A stretch of 64,000 nt of DNA from Bradyrhizobium sp. Ai1a-2 (GCF_000426245.1 NZ_AUEZ01000039.1:1-64000), one strand, 5' to 3'; positions 8,180 through 17,135 are shown, numbered from the stretch's first letter. Numbers and translations are program-made. Notes: generated by a model from the sequence alone, not told the origin.

Positions 8180-9235
8180 ATGCTGCAAGCAATCCGCAGG
8201 GCGATCGCGTTTCTGCGCCAGAAGCAGGTCCTGCACAGATTCGGCGTTGCGATCAGCATCACGGTCATCGCGATTGCCTGCTATGTGCTGTATCATATGC
8301 TGCGCGGCATCGACACCAACGAGGTGCTCGAGGCCATCAAGGGCACCGAGCCGCGCCAGATCGCCCTGGCGGCGCTGTTCGTGACGGCCGGCTATTTCAC
8401 CCTGACCTTCTACGACCTGTTCGCGGTGCGCGCGATCGGCCACAGCCACGTTCCCTACCGCATCAACGCGCTTGCCGCCTTCACCTCCTATTCGATCGGG
8501 CACAATGTCGGCGCCAGCGTTTTCACCGGCGGGGCGGTCCGCTACCGCATCTATTCGGCCTGGGGGCTGAACGCGATCGACGTCGCCAAGATCTGCTTCC
8601 TGGCCGGGCTGACCTTCTGGCTCGGCAATGCCGCCGTGCTCGGCATCGGGATTGCCTATCATCCGGAAGCCGCCGCCTCGATCGATCAGCTTCCGCCCTG
8701 GCTCAATCGCGTCGCGGCATTCACGATCATCGTCGCGCTGGTGGCCTATGTGGTCTGGGTCTGGACCCAGCCGCGGGTGGTCGGGCGCGGGCCCTGGACG
8801 GTGACGCTGCCGGGCGGCCCGCTCACGCTCCTGCAGATCTGCATCGGCATCGTCGACCTCGGGTTCTGCGCCCTGGCGATGTACGTGCTGGTGCCGGACG
8901 AGCCCAATCTCGGCTTCATCGTGGTGGCCGTCATCTTCGTCTCGGCGACGCTACTGGGCTTTGCCAGCCACTCGCCCGGCGGCCTCGGCGTGTTCGACGC
9001 CGCCATGCTGGTCGGCCTCTGGCAGATGGACCGTGAGGACCTGCTCGGCGGGATGCTGTTGTTCCGGATGCTCTACTATATTTCACCTTTTGTCATATCT
9101 GTAATCTTGCTGACGTTTCGGGAGCTTATCCTTGGAGCGCGAATCAAGCGCCTGCGCCATTTGGCAGCTGGCTCCGACGCCAAACCGCGGCATGAGGCCG
9201 TTTATGTCCGCGAGCGCGGAGACACCAGCGCCTGA
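8180..9235 (+). CDS. YbhN/UPF0104-type membrane protein (lysylphosphatidylglycerol synthase TM-like)
   Basis: The 351-residue polytopic inner-membrane protein has about eight hydrophobic segments. It contains family-typical blocks around YSIGHNVGASVFTGGAVRYR and SHSPGGLGVFDA, which match the transmembrane domain shared by YbhN and MprF/LPG synthases. The catalytic GNAT-like domain of MprF is absent, so this is a stand-alone flippase-like or unknown-function domain. phoR follows after 32 bp in the same direction and may share its transcript. Confidence 0.82.
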   Translation: MLQAIRRAIAFLRQKQVLHRFGVAISITVIAIACYVLYHMLRGIDTNEVLEAIKGTEPRQIALAALFVTAGYFTLTFYDLFAVRAIGHSHVPYRINALAAFTSYSIGHNVGASVFTGGAVRYRIYSAWGLNAIDVAKICFLAGLTFWLGNAAVLGIGIAYHPEAAASIDQLPPWLNRVAAFTIIVALVAYVVWVWTQPRVVGRGPWTVTLPGGPLTLLQICIGIVDLGFCALAMYVLVPDEPNLGFIVVAVIFVSATLLGFASHSPGGLGVFDAAMLVGLWQMDREDLLGGMLLFRMLYYISPFVISVILLTFRELILGARIKRLRHLAAGSDAKPRHEAVYVRERGDTSA

Positions 9236-9267
9236 CGCCGTCGCCTGAACAGGAAGAAGCCGGCTCG

Positions 9268-10566
9268 ATGGCACTTCATGAATCCTCTTCCTCCTTCTTC
9301 TCACCGTGGCCCGACCGGCTGCGGCACTCGGCTATTGTCCTGCTTGCGGCGGGGTTGGCGCTCAGCGTCCTGGTCGCGCTCGATGAACTGTCGCTGATCC
9401 GCGCCTTTGCAGTGTTCCTCTGCATCGCCGCCGCGGCGCTGGTGCCCTGGCGCCTGCACGATGTGGCGACGTCCCGCGAGGATACCCGCAGCGTCAACCC
9501 GGTCGAGACCGGAGCAGTTGCCGCCGTCGTCGCCGGCATGCCGGACCCGGCGGTGCTGCTCGACCGCGCCGGCCGCGTCATCCACCTCAATGCCGCGGCG
9601 GCCCAGCTGGCGCCGGCGCTGCGCAAGAACGAGCTGGCGCAGTTCGCGCTGCGCTCGCCGGAGATCATCACCGCGTTGCGCGAGGCGATCGCCACAACCG
9701 AGCCGCGGCGCGCCAGCTATCTTGACCATGTGCCGGTCGATCGCTGGATGGAATTGGTGATCACGCCGGTGCCGGTACCGACCCTGTTCGGCGGCACCGA
9801 CAAATGCATGCTGATGACCTTCCACGACCTGACGCCGCTGCGCCGGGTCGAGGAAATGCGCGCCGACTTCGTCGCCAATGCAAGCCACGAATTGCGGACG
9901 CCGCTCGCGGCGCTGTCGGGCTTCATCGACACCCTGCAGGGGCCGGCCAGGGACGATCCGCGGGCGCGGGAGCGCTTCCTAGGCATCATGCATACCCAGG
10001 CGACGCGGATGGCGCGGCTGATCGATGACCTGTTGTCGCTGTCGCGGGTCGAGCTCTCGGCCCATGTCCGCCCCGATACTTGCGTCGACCTGATCCCGAT
10101 CATCCGCCAGGTCGCCGACGGCCTGGAGGCGTTGGCGCACGAGCGGCAGGTCGTGATCGAGATCCAGCTTCCGGAGATGCCGGTGATGATCGCGGGCGAC
10201 CGCGAGGAGTTGTTGCGGCTGTTCGAGAACCTGATCGAGAACGCCCTGAAATACGGCGCCTCCGGCGGCCGGGTGATCGTCTCGCTGAAGGAGGCCGCCT
10301 CCGGGGAGGGCGCCCCTGAGATCCGGGTCATGGTGCGGGATTTCGGCCCCGGCATTGCTCCGGAACACCTGCCGCGGCTGACCGAGCGGTTCTACCGGGT
10401 CGACGTCGGCGACAGCCGGGCCCAGGGCGGAACTGGCCTTGGATTATCCTTGGTGAAACATATTCTTAACCGTCATCGCGGCCGTCTCTTGATCGAAAGC
10501 GTGCCTAAAAACGGTGCGACTTTCACCGCCTGTTTTCCCCAGGTGAAGGTCGCCGCGGCGGCTTAA
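9268..10566 (+). CDS. phoR: Phosphate-regulon sensor histidine kinase PhoR
   Basis: The 432-residue inner-membrane kinase controls PhoB. Two transmembrane helices (about residues 21-38 and 45-62) are followed by a PAS domain (about 82-190). The HisKA domain has H207 in NASHELRTPL, and the ATPase domain has the N box NLIENALKYG (N325), G1 DFGPG and G2 GGTGLGLS. It is placed first in the phosphate cluster, immediately before the Pho box and pstS, while its partner phoB is last, six genes downstream. PhoR is held inactive by PstSCAB-PhoU when phosphate is sufficient, according to knowledge of the system. Confidence 0.93.
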   Translation: MALHESSSSFFSPWPDRLRHSAIVLLAAGLALSVLVALDELSLIRAFAVFLCIAAAALVPWRLHDVATSREDTRSVNPVETGAVAAVVAGMPDPAVLLDRAGRVIHLNAAAAQLAPALRKNELAQFALRSPEIITALREAIATTEPRRASYLDHVPVDRWMELVITPVPVPTLFGGTDKCMLMTFHDLTPLRRVEEMRADFVANASHELRTPLAALSGFIDTLQGPARDDPRARERFLGIMHTQATRMARLIDDLLSLSRVELSAHVRPDTCVDLIPIIRQVADGLEALAHERQVVIEIQLPEMPVMIAGDREELLRLFENLIENALKYGASGGRVIVSLKEAASGEGAPEIRVMVRDFGPGIAPEHLPRLTERFYRVDVGDSRAQGGTGLGLSLVKHILNRHRGRLLIESVPKNGATFTACFPQVKVAAAA

Positions 10567-10568
10567 AA

Positions 10569-10590
10569 TCAAGCAATTTCAATTGCTTGA
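10569..10590 (+). terminator. Inverted repeat after phoR
   Basis: TCAAGCAATT and AATTGCTTGA form a perfect 10-bp stem with a 2-nt gap, three bases after the phoR stop. There is no T-tract, so it may be a weak terminator or a protein site rather than an intrinsic terminator. Confidence 0.35.
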
Positions 10591-10592
10591 AT

Positions 10593-10610
10593 GTGTCATC
10601 CAACTGTCAT
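10593..10610 (+). promoter_or_regulatory. Pho box upstream of pstS
   Basis: GTGTCAT-CCAA-CTGTCAT gives two 7-bp PhoB half-sites with 11-bp spacing (consensus CTGTCAT-N4-CTGTCAT); only the first base of the left half departs. It lies 98 bp upstream of the pstS start. This fits PhoB activation of the pst operon under phosphate limitation. Confidence 0.82.
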
Positions 10611-10708
10611 TCAACCTTCGTAAAACGAGCATCGACCGCTCCTAAACGGACCGGCGTGAGCGCGATCGGGCGCATCCGGCGCTTCGCTCACAGGATGGAG
10701 ACCACCCC

Positions 10709-11719
10709 ATGAATTTCTTTAGGACAATCGTCGCTGCCGGCCTGGTCGCCGTGTCGACGTCGGCTTTTGCGGCCGATATCACTGGCGCGGGCGCGACATT
10801 TCCGTTCCCGATCTATTCCAAGTGGGCGGACGCCTATAAGAAGGAGACGGGCAACGGGCTGAACTATCAGTCGATCGGCTCGGGCGCTGGCATCAAGCAG
10901 ATCCAGGCCAAGACCGTGACCTTCGGTGCCACCGATGCTCCGCTGAAGGCCGAGCAGCTCGAGAAGGACGGACTCGTCCAGTGGCCGATGGTGATGGGCG
11001 CGATCGTGCCGGTCGTGAACCTCGAAGGCATCAAGCCGGGCGAGCTCGTGCTGTCGGGCGAAGTGCTCGGCAACATCTATCTCGGCAAGATCACCAAGTG
11101 GGACGATGCGGCGATCGCCAAGCTCAATCCGAAGCTGAAGCTGCCCTCGGACGCCATCACCGTCGTGCGCCGCTCGGACGGTTCGGGCACCACCTTCAAC
11201 TTCACCGACTTCCTCTCCAAGTCGAATGCCGACTGGAAGTCCAAGGTCGGCTCGGGCACCGCGGTCGAGTGGCCGGTGGGCGTGGGCGCCAAGGGTAACG
11301 AGGGTGTTGCCGGCAACATCAGCCAGACCAAGAACGCCATCGGCTATGTCGAATACGCCTACGCCAAGCAGAACAAGCTGACCTATGCTGCGATGGTCAA
11401 CAAGGCCGGCAAGACCGTGCAGCCGACCATTGCTGCGTTCCAGGCCGCTGCTTCCAACGCGGACTGGTCCAAGGCTCCGGGCTACTACGTGATCCTGACC
11501 GACCAGCCGGGCGATGCGTCCTGGCCGATCACCGCGGCGACCTTCATCCTGATGCACAAGGAGCCGACGGATAAGGCGGCTTCGGCCGAAGCCATCAAGT
11601 TCTTCAAGTGGTCGTTCGAGAAGGGCGCCAAGGCGGCCGAAGAGCTCGACTACATCCCGATGCCGGAAGCGGTCGTCAAGCTGATCGAAAAGACCTGGTC
11701 GTCGGACATCAAGAGCTGA
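10709..11719 (+). CDS. pstS: Phosphate ABC transporter, periplasmic phosphate-binding protein PstS
   Basis: The 336-residue precursor has a Sec signal peptide, with cleavage expected after AFA (residue 22). The mature N-terminus ITGAGATFPFPIYSKW and the SDGSGTTFNFTDFL segment form the PstS phosphate-binding site. It delivers phosphate to PstCA in the inner membrane. A strong hairpin separates it from pstC, which fits the usual excess of binding protein over permease. Pho-box control is expected. Confidence 0.96.
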   Translation: MNFFRTIVAAGLVAVSTSAFAADITGAGATFPFPIYSKWADAYKKETGNGLNYQSIGSGAGIKQIQAKTVTFGATDAPLKAEQLEKDGLVQWPMVMGAIVPVVNLEGIKPGELVLSGEVLGNIYLGKITKWDDAAIAKLNPKLKLPSDAITVVRRSDGSGTTFNFTDFLSKSNADWKSKVGSGTAVEWPVGVGAKGNEGVAGNISQTKNAIGYVEYAYAKQNKLTYAAMVNKAGKTVQPTIAAFQAAASNADWSKAPGYYVILTDQPGDASWPITAATFILMHKEPTDKAASAEAIKFFKWSFEKGAKAAEELDYIPMPEAVVKLIEKTWSSDIKS

Positions 11720-11775
11720 GCCTTGCATCGCGACCCTCGTGCCCCATCTTCCGGGGCGCGAGTGCGGCAAGTGAT

Positions 11776-11800
11776 CCCGGAACCCCAAGGGGGTTCCGGG
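11776..11800 (+). terminator. pstS-pstC intercistronic hairpin
   Basis: CCCGGAACCCC (11776-11786) pairs with GGGGTTCCGGG (11790-11800) in an 11-bp stem with a 3-nt loop. No T-tract follows directly, although TTTTTT occurs near 11870. It probably stabilises the pstS 3' end or lowers readthrough into pstCAB. It may also be part of a dispersed repeat. Confidence 0.55.
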
Positions 11801-11902
11801 TCTGGTCCTCGGACCCCGGAGTGACGCCGGAAAAAGTCGTCAGCAAGATCGCTCGACAAGAAGCGACCTTTTTTCTGTAGCAAGTCAACATAGGGGATTG
11901 GC

Positions 11903-12901
11903 GTGGCGGACATGGCCGTTCAAAGCGACGCAATGGCAGCGGCTGGGCCTTATGATCGCGCCAAGGCCCTCAGCGCTTTCAAACTCGGTGACATCACCTT
12001 CTACTGGATCACCCGCGCCTGCGCGATTTCGGTGCTCCTGATCCTTGGCGGCATCATTCTTTCACTGATTGCCGGCGCCTGGCCGGCGATGAAGGAATAC
12101 GGCTTCGCCTTCCTGTTCACGCAGCGCTGGGCGCCGTCGGCAGATCCGCCGGTGCTCGGTGCGCTCGGGCCGGTCTACGGCACGCTCATCACCTCCATCA
12201 TCGCGATGATGATCGCCATTCCCGTCGGCATCGGCATCGCCGTGTTCCTGACCGAGCTTTGCCCGCAATGGCTGCGCCGCCCGATCGGTATCGCGATTGA
12301 ACTCCTGGCTGGGATCCCCTCGATCATCTACGGCATGTGGGGCTTCTTCGTGCTGGGCCCGTTCCTGGCCAACACCTTCCAGCCGTTCATGATCCGCCTG
12401 TTCGACGGCGTGCCGGTGCTGGGCGCGGTGTTCGCAGGACCGCCGTCCTATCTCAGCCTGTTCAACGCGGCGCTGATCCTGGCGATCATGGTGCTGCCCT
12501 TCATCACGGCGATCTCGGTCGACGTGTTCAAGACGGTGCCGCCCGTGTTGAAGGAAGCCGCTTACGGCGTCGGCTGCACCACCTGGGAAGTCGTCCGCAA
12601 CGTCGTGATCCCCTACACCCGCGTCGGCGTGATCGGCGGCATCATGCTGGCACTCGGCCGTGCGCTTGGCGAGACCATGGCCGTGACCTTCATCATCGGC
12701 AACTCGTTCCGCATCTCTTCCTCGATCTTCGCGCCGGGCACCACGATCTCCGCGGCGATCGCAAGCGAATTCGCCGAGAGCGACGGATTGCACCAGTCGG
12801 GCCTGATCCTGCTCGGCCTGCTGCTGTTCGTATTGACGTTCATTGTTCTCGCCTGTGCGCGACTGATGCTGATGCGTCTGGAAAGGAAGGCGGGGAACTG
12901 A
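11903..12901 (+). CDS. pstC: Phosphate ABC transporter permease PstC
   Basis: The 332-residue inner-membrane permease has six or more transmembrane helices and the EAA-type cytoplasmic loop around KEAAYGVGCTTWEVVRNV and GRALGETMAV, where the ATPase PstB docks. Together with PstA it forms the phosphate channel. GTG 11903 is the preferred start because AGGGG (11892-11896) sits 6 bp upstream; ATG 11912 is an alternative. pstA follows after 3 bp. Confidence 0.95.
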   Translation: MADMAVQSDAMAAAGPYDRAKALSAFKLGDITFYWITRACAISVLLILGGIILSLIAGAWPAMKEYGFAFLFTQRWAPSADPPVLGALGPVYGTLITSIIAMMIAIPVGIGIAVFLTELCPQWLRRPIGIAIELLAGIPSIIYGMWGFFVLGPFLANTFQPFMIRLFDGVPVLGAVFAGPPSYLSLFNAALILAIMVLPFITAISVDVFKTVPPVLKEAAYGVGCTTWEVVRNVVIPYTRVGVIGGIMLALGRALGETMAVTFIIGNSFRISSSIFAPGTTISAAIASEFAESDGLHQSGLILLGLLLFVLTFIVLACARLMLMRLERKAGN

Positions 12902-12904
12902 GCC

Positions 12905-13750
12905 ATGAACCCGATTTACAAGGCGCGTCGCCGCAACGACATCATCATCCGCGGGCTTTGCATCGCCGCGGCCGCGTTCGGGGTGACCTGGCTGGCGCTG
13001 ATCCTGTTCACGCTCTTCTATAACGGCCTCGCCGGCCTCAGCCTCGACGTCTTCACCAAGAACACGCCGCCGCCCGGCTCCACCGATGGCGGTCTCTTGA
13101 ACGCGATCGTCGGCTCGGTGATCATGACCGTGATCGGCGTCGGCATCGGCGCCCCGCTCGGCCTGTTCGCCGGCACCTATCTCGCCGAATACGGCAAGCA
13201 TGACCGGCTCACCTCGGTGATCCGCTTCATCAACGACATCCTCCTGAGCGCGCCATCGATCATCATCGGCCTGTTCATCTACGGCGCGGTCGTCGTGCCG
13301 ATGGGCGGCTTCTCCGCGCTGGCCGGCTGTCTGGCGCTGGCGGTGATCGTCATCCCCGTCGTGCTGCGCACCACCGAGGACATGCTGCTGCTCGTTCCCA
13401 ATCCGCTGCGGGAGGCCGCGTCCGCGCTGGGCCTTCCGCGCTCGCTGGTGATCAAGAGGATCGCCTATCGTGCGGCGCGCTCCGGCCTCATCACGGGCGT
13501 GCTGCTGGCGACCGCCCGCGTTGCCGGTGAGACCGCGCCGCTGTTGTTCACCGCGCTGTCCAACCAGTTCTTCAGCCTGAACCTGACCAAGACGATGGCG
13601 AACCTGCCTGTGACCATCAACAATTTCGTGCAGAGCCCCTACGCCTACTGGAAAGAGCTCGCCTGGAGCGGGGCTTTGCTCATCACCTTGACCGTGCTCG
13701 CGCTCAACATTGGCGCGCGTATCCTCGGCGCCGAAAGGAGCGCAAAATGA
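12905..13750 (+). CDS. pstA: Phosphate ABC transporter permease PstA
   Basis: The 281-residue second permease subunit has about six transmembrane helices. The coupling loop contains REAASALGLPRSLVIKRI and ARVAGETAPLLFTAL, both characteristic of PstA. It starts 3 bp after pstC and its stop overlaps the pstB start (ATGA), as expected for equimolar subunits of one complex. Confidence 0.95.
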   Translation: MNPIYKARRRNDIIIRGLCIAAAAFGVTWLALILFTLFYNGLAGLSLDVFTKNTPPPGSTDGGLLNAIVGSVIMTVIGVGIGAPLGLFAGTYLAEYGKHDRLTSVIRFINDILLSAPSIIIGLFIYGAVVVPMGGFSALAGCLALAVIVIPVVLRTTEDMLLLVPNPLREAASALGLPRSLVIKRIAYRAARSGLITGVLLATARVAGETAPLLFTALSNQFFSLNLTKTMANLPVTINNFVQSPYAYWKELAWSGALLITLTVLALNIGARILGAERSAK

Positions 13751-14568
13751 CCGATTTGTCCGTATCGACGACCAGCCCGAGCGCGGCCATTCCCCAGAAG
13801 TCGCTGCCGGAAGCTCCGCCGAAGGTCACGGCACGCAGCCTCAACTTCTATTATGGCGAACACCATGCGCTGAAGAACATCAACCTGACGCTCGGCACCA
13901 ACCGCGTCACCGCGTTCATCGGTCCGTCCGGTTGTGGCAAGTCAACGCTGCTGCGCATTTTCAACCGGATGTACGATCTCTATCCGGGCCAGCGCGCCAC
14001 CGGCCAGCTGATGCTCGATCAGACCAACATCCTTGACCCCAAGCTCGACCTCAACCTGCTGCGGGCGCGGATCGGGATGGTGTTCCAGAAGCCGACGCCG
14101 TTCCCGATGACGATCTATGAAAACATCGCGTTCGGCATTCGCCTCTACGAGAAGATCTCCAAGTCCGAGATGGACGACCGCGTCGAGAAGGCATTGCGCG
14201 GCGGTGCGCTGTGGACCGAGGTCAAGGACAAGCTCAATGCCTCCGGCCTGAGCCTTTCCGGCGGCCAGCAACAGCGCCTTTGCATTGCCCGCACGGTGGC
14301 CGTCCGCCCCGAGGTGATCCTGTTCGACGAGCCGTGCTCGGCGCTCGATCCGATCTCGACCGCCAAGGTCGAGGAGCTGATCCAGGAACTGTCGGAGAAC
14401 TATACGATCGCGATCGTCACGCATAACATGCAGCAGGCGGCGCGCGTCTCCGACAAGACCGCCTTCATGTATCTGGGCGAACTGATCGAGTTCGACGATA
14501 CCAGCAAGATCTTCACCTCGCCGAGCGATCGACGCACCCAGGACTACATCACCGGCCGGTTCGGCTGA
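13747..14568 (+). CDS. pstB: Phosphate ABC transporter ATP-binding protein PstB
   Basis: This 273-residue ABC ATPase energises phosphate import and takes part in phosphate signalling. Walker A GPSGCGKST is at 59-67, the Q-loop glutamine at 114, the signature LSGGQ at 170-174, and Walker B ILFDEP at 191-196 with catalytic E195, followed by SALD. An H-loop occurs in TIAIVTHN. The start overlaps pstA by 4 bp and phoU follows after 11 bp. Confidence 0.97.
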   Translation: MTDLSVSTTSPSAAIPQKSLPEAPPKVTARSLNFYYGEHHALKNINLTLGTNRVTAFIGPSGCGKSTLLRIFNRMYDLYPGQRATGQLMLDQTNILDPKLDLNLLRARIGMVFQKPTPFPMTIYENIAFGIRLYEKISKSEMDDRVEKALRGGALWTEVKDKLNASGLSLSGGQQQRLCIARTVAVRPEVILFDEPCSALDPISTAKVEELIQELSENYTIAIVTHNMQQAARVSDKTAFMYLGELIEFDDTSKIFTSPSDRRTQDYITGRFG

Positions 14569-14579
14569 GGAGGGACATC

Positions 14580-15296
14580 ATGGCTTCTGAACATACCGCC
14601 AAGGCGTTCGACAGCGATCTGCAGGAACTGACTCGCCTGGTCGCGGAGATGGGCGGGTTGGTCGAGCGGATGATCACCGAATCCGTCGATGCACTGATCC
14701 GCCGCGACATCGCGCTCGGCAAGCGTGTCGTCGCTTCCGATATCGAGATTGACAGCCTGCAGCGCGTGATCGAAGAGCGCGCCGTGCTGACGATCGCCCG
14801 CCGCCAGCCGATGGCCGTCGACCTGCGCGAGATCGTCGGTGCGATGCGGGTAGCGACGGACCTCGAGCGGATCGGCGACCTCGCCAAGAACATGGGCAAG
14901 CGCGTCGCTGCTCTCGAGAACGACTTCCAGCCGCTGAAGTTGATCCGCGGCCTGGAGCACATGACCGACCTCGTGCTGTCGCAGGTCAAGTCCGTGCTCG
15001 ACGCCTATGCCGCGCACGATCTGCCGGCGGCGATGAACGTCTGGAAGAGTGACGAGGAGGTGGATGCGATCTGCACCTCGCTGTTCCGCGAGCTCCTCAC
15101 CTACATGATGGAAGATCCGCGCAACATTTCCTTCTGCATCCACCTGATGTTCTGCGCCAAGAATATCGAGCGGATCGGCGACCACGCCACCAACATCGCG
15201 GAAACGGTGTTCTACATGATCGAAGGTCAGCAGATCACCGACAAGCGACCGAAGGGGGACATGACGACGTTCGCCACGACCGTCCCGGGCAACTAG
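14580..15296 (+). CDS. phoU: Phosphate-signalling complex protein PhoU
   Basis: The 238-residue all-helical protein has two PhoU repeats, each with the E/D-x-x-x-D-type metal motif (DLERIGDLAKNM and NIERIGDHATNI). It links PstSCAB occupancy to PhoR and keeps the regulon off in phosphate excess. GGAGGGA precedes ATG 14580. The stop codon TAG lies in CTAGAGC, the end of a dispersed repeat remnant (about 15293-15335) that separates it from phoB. Confidence 0.95.
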   Translation: MASEHTAKAFDSDLQELTRLVAEMGGLVERMITESVDALIRRDIALGKRVVASDIEIDSLQRVIEERAVLTIARRQPMAVDLREIVGAMRVATDLERIGDLAKNMGKRVAALENDFQPLKLIRGLEHMTDLVLSQVKSVLDAYAAHDLPAAMNVWKSDEEVDAICTSLFRELLTYMMEDPRNISFCIHLMFCAKNIERIGDHATNIAETVFYMIEGQQITDKRPKGDMTTFATTVPGN

Positions 15297-15414
15297 AGCA
15301 TCATCCGGGAAAATCCACGCCGGTTTTCCACCAAGTTCCTGCTCAAAACATCAAAGGAAGAGTGGGATGACAGTTCAAGACGAGAGTCATCCCGCTATAG
15401 GAGAAGCCAAGCCG

Positions 15415-16122
15415 ATGAGCGCACGCATTCTGGTGGTCGAAGACGAAGAAGCGCTGACGACGCTGTTGCGCTACAATCTCGATGCAGAAGGCTATGATGT
15501 CGAAACGGTCGCCCGTGGAGACGACGCGGATACAAGACTCAAGGAACGCATTCCCGATCTTGTTGTGCTCGACTGGATGCTGCCGGGGCTCTCCGGCATC
15601 GAGCTGTGCCGCCGTTTGCGGGCGCGGCCGGAGACCAAGCAGCTCCCGATCATCATGCTGACCGCGCGCGGAGAGGAAAGCGAGCGCGTGAGGGGACTGG
15701 CCACCGGTGCCGACGACTACATCGTCAAGCCGTTCTCGGTGCCAGAGCTGCTCGCGCGGGTGAAGGGCCTGTTGCGCAGGGCGAGCCCGGAGCGGCTCGC
15801 CACCGTGCTCACCTATGGCGACATCGAGCTTGACCGTGAGAAGCGCCGTGTCGCGCGCTCGGGCCGGCCGATCGATCTCGGCCCGACCGAATATCGCCTG
15901 CTGGAGTTCTTCCTGGAGCATCCGGGCCGCGTGTTCAGCCGCGAGCAGTTGCTCGACAGCGTCTGGGGCCGCGACATCTATATCGACGAGCGCACCGTCG
16001 ACGTCCACATCGGCCGCTTGCGCAAACTGCTCAATCCCGGCCGGGAGCAGGACCCGATCCGCACCGTCCGCGGCGCGGGCTACGCGCTGGACGATCGCTT
16101 CGCGAAGGCCGAGCAGCCGTAA
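15415..16122 (+). CDS. phoB: Phosphate-regulon response regulator PhoB
   Basis: This 235-residue OmpR-family regulator has a receiver domain with phospho-acceptor D53 (VLDWMLPG), T83 and K105, and a C-terminal winged helix ending in TVRGAGYALD. Phosphorylated by PhoR, it binds Pho boxes such as the one before pstS. I prefer the start MSARILVVED at 15415, the usual N-terminus. ATG 15367 has a better ribosome site (AGGAAG) and would add 16 residues. Confidence 0.94.
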   Translation: MSARILVVEDEEALTTLLRYNLDAEGYDVETVARGDDADTRLKERIPDLVVLDWMLPGLSGIELCRRLRARPETKQLPIIMLTARGEESERVRGLATGADDYIVKPFSVPELLARVKGLLRRASPERLATVLTYGDIELDREKRRVARSGRPIDLGPTEYRLLEFFLEHPGRVFSREQLLDSVWGRDIYIDERTVDVHIGRLRKLLNPGREQDPIRTVRGAGYALDDRFAKAEQP

Positions 16123-16138
16123 ATCGCCGACCTCAATC

Positions 16139-16262
16139 CGTAGCCCCGGGTGCAGCGAAGCGTAACCCGGGGAAATTGGATATGCTGATACAGCGCTCCC
16201 GGGTTGCGCTGCGCTTCACCCGGGCTCCGGTCCATGGTCCCGGGCCAGGCCCGGGACCACAT
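16139..16262. repeat. Dispersed repeat R4 (copy 2) plus hairpin
   Basis: TAGCCCCGGGTGCAGCGAAG pairs with CTTCACCCGGGCT (to 16226). It is followed by GGTCCCGGGCCAGGCCCGGGACC (16236-16258), a perfect palindromic hairpin. It lies between the convergent phoB and gcrA and could act as a bidirectional terminator. Confidence 0.7.
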
Positions 16263-16279
16263 CATCGATACAACTCGAC

Positions 16280-16795
16280 TTACTTGCCGTGTGACGGCTT
16301 GACCGTCGGGCGGCGGCGGTCAGCCGCCGGCTGGTAGGCGACACGCGAGTGGTGCGCGCAATAGGGCAGGCCGGGAAGCGCCTTGCCGCCGCAGAAGAAG
16401 AATTCCGGGCTCGAGGGATCGCCGACCGGCCAGTGGCAGGTGGCCTCGTTCAACTCGAGCAGCGACAGCCGCTGGCTCATCGGCACCACATTGTCATACG
16501 CGACCGGGTCTGCTTCCACCTCCACCTCGAAGACGTGGGCGAGCGCGGTGTTGCCGCGGGACACCGGCCGCGCCACGCGCATCATCGGCTGTGCGGGACG
16601 CGCCTTGCGCTGCCGCGGCGCGGCTGCAGCAGGACTCTTGGCGCGGCCGGACAGGCCCAATCGATGAACCTTGCCGATCACCGCATTGCGGGTCACGTTA
16701 CCGAGTTCCGCAGCGATCTGGCTGGCCGAGAGCCCGGCTTCCCAGAGCTTCTTCAACTGCTCGACGCGTTCGTCGGACCAGGTTAATACCGTCAT
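16280..16795 (-). CDS. gcrA: Cell-cycle regulator GcrA
   Basis: GcrA is an alphaproteobacterial transcription factor that binds sigma70-RNA polymerase and reads CcrM (GANTC) methylation. The 171-residue protein begins MTVLTWSDERVEQLKKLW, followed by the helix-turn-helix region ASQIAAELG-VTRNAVIGKVHRLGLSGR, a variable basic linker, and the C-terminal CHWP...FFCGG...YCAHH block. The start at 16795 has the canonical N-terminus; the frame is open further upstream without similarity. Four GANTC sites lie within 225 bp upstream. Confidence 0.94.
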   Translation of the reverse strand: MTVLTWSDERVEQLKKLWEAGLSASQIAAELGNVTRNAVIGKVHRLGLSGRAKSPAAAAPRQRKARPAQPMMRVARPVSRGNTALAHVFEVEVEADPVAYDNVVPMSQRLSLLELNEATCHWPVGDPSSPEFFFCGGKALPGLPYCAHHSRVAYQPAADRRRPTVKPSHGK

Positions 16796-16873
16796 CGCAT
16801 GTTTCCCTTCGCGTTGCGCCGGCCGATCCTGGGACAGCGCTGCGATGCCAATTCTCAAAAATCCCTGCGGGCA

Positions 16874-17019
16874 GAATCCCTTAAGGCTCGCCGGGCGCGA
16901 AAACCGCGCCCGAACGTGTACGCTGCACACAGAGGACTCTTGGGATCAAAACTGCCGCACGAGATGTCGTACCCGACAGGCGAGACGCTACAATATGGCG
17001 TGACTCTGGCGCAAGAGTC
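16874..17019 (-). promoter_or_regulatory. Cluster of four GANTC sites upstream of gcrA
   Basis: GANTC occurs at 16874-16878, 16935-16939, 17002-17006 and 17015-17019, the last two flanking a palindromic GACTCTGGCGCAAGAGTC. These are potential CcrM methylation sites. Clustering in the gcrA upstream region fits methylation-dependent cell-cycle control. A hairpin (CGGGCGCG-AAAAC-CGCGCCCG) lies near 16892-16912 in the presumed leader. Confidence 0.6.
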
Positions 17020-17135
17020 CGCGCCTACGCGTCCACATGTTCCGATATTTAGGGATTGCAATCGGGCTTTTCCACCGCACCGGAAAGCCACGGATTACCG
17101 GTACTTTGCAGCGCAGCCTGGCGATTTCCTGGCGA

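Noticed and set aside
10688..11788. 366-codon minus-strand frame across pstS
   Set aside because: Antisense shadow of PstS, with no domain similarity and no ribosome site.
12062..13201. 379-codon minus-strand frame across pstC/pstA
   Set aside because: Arg/His/Asp-rich antisense shadow that spans two real genes.
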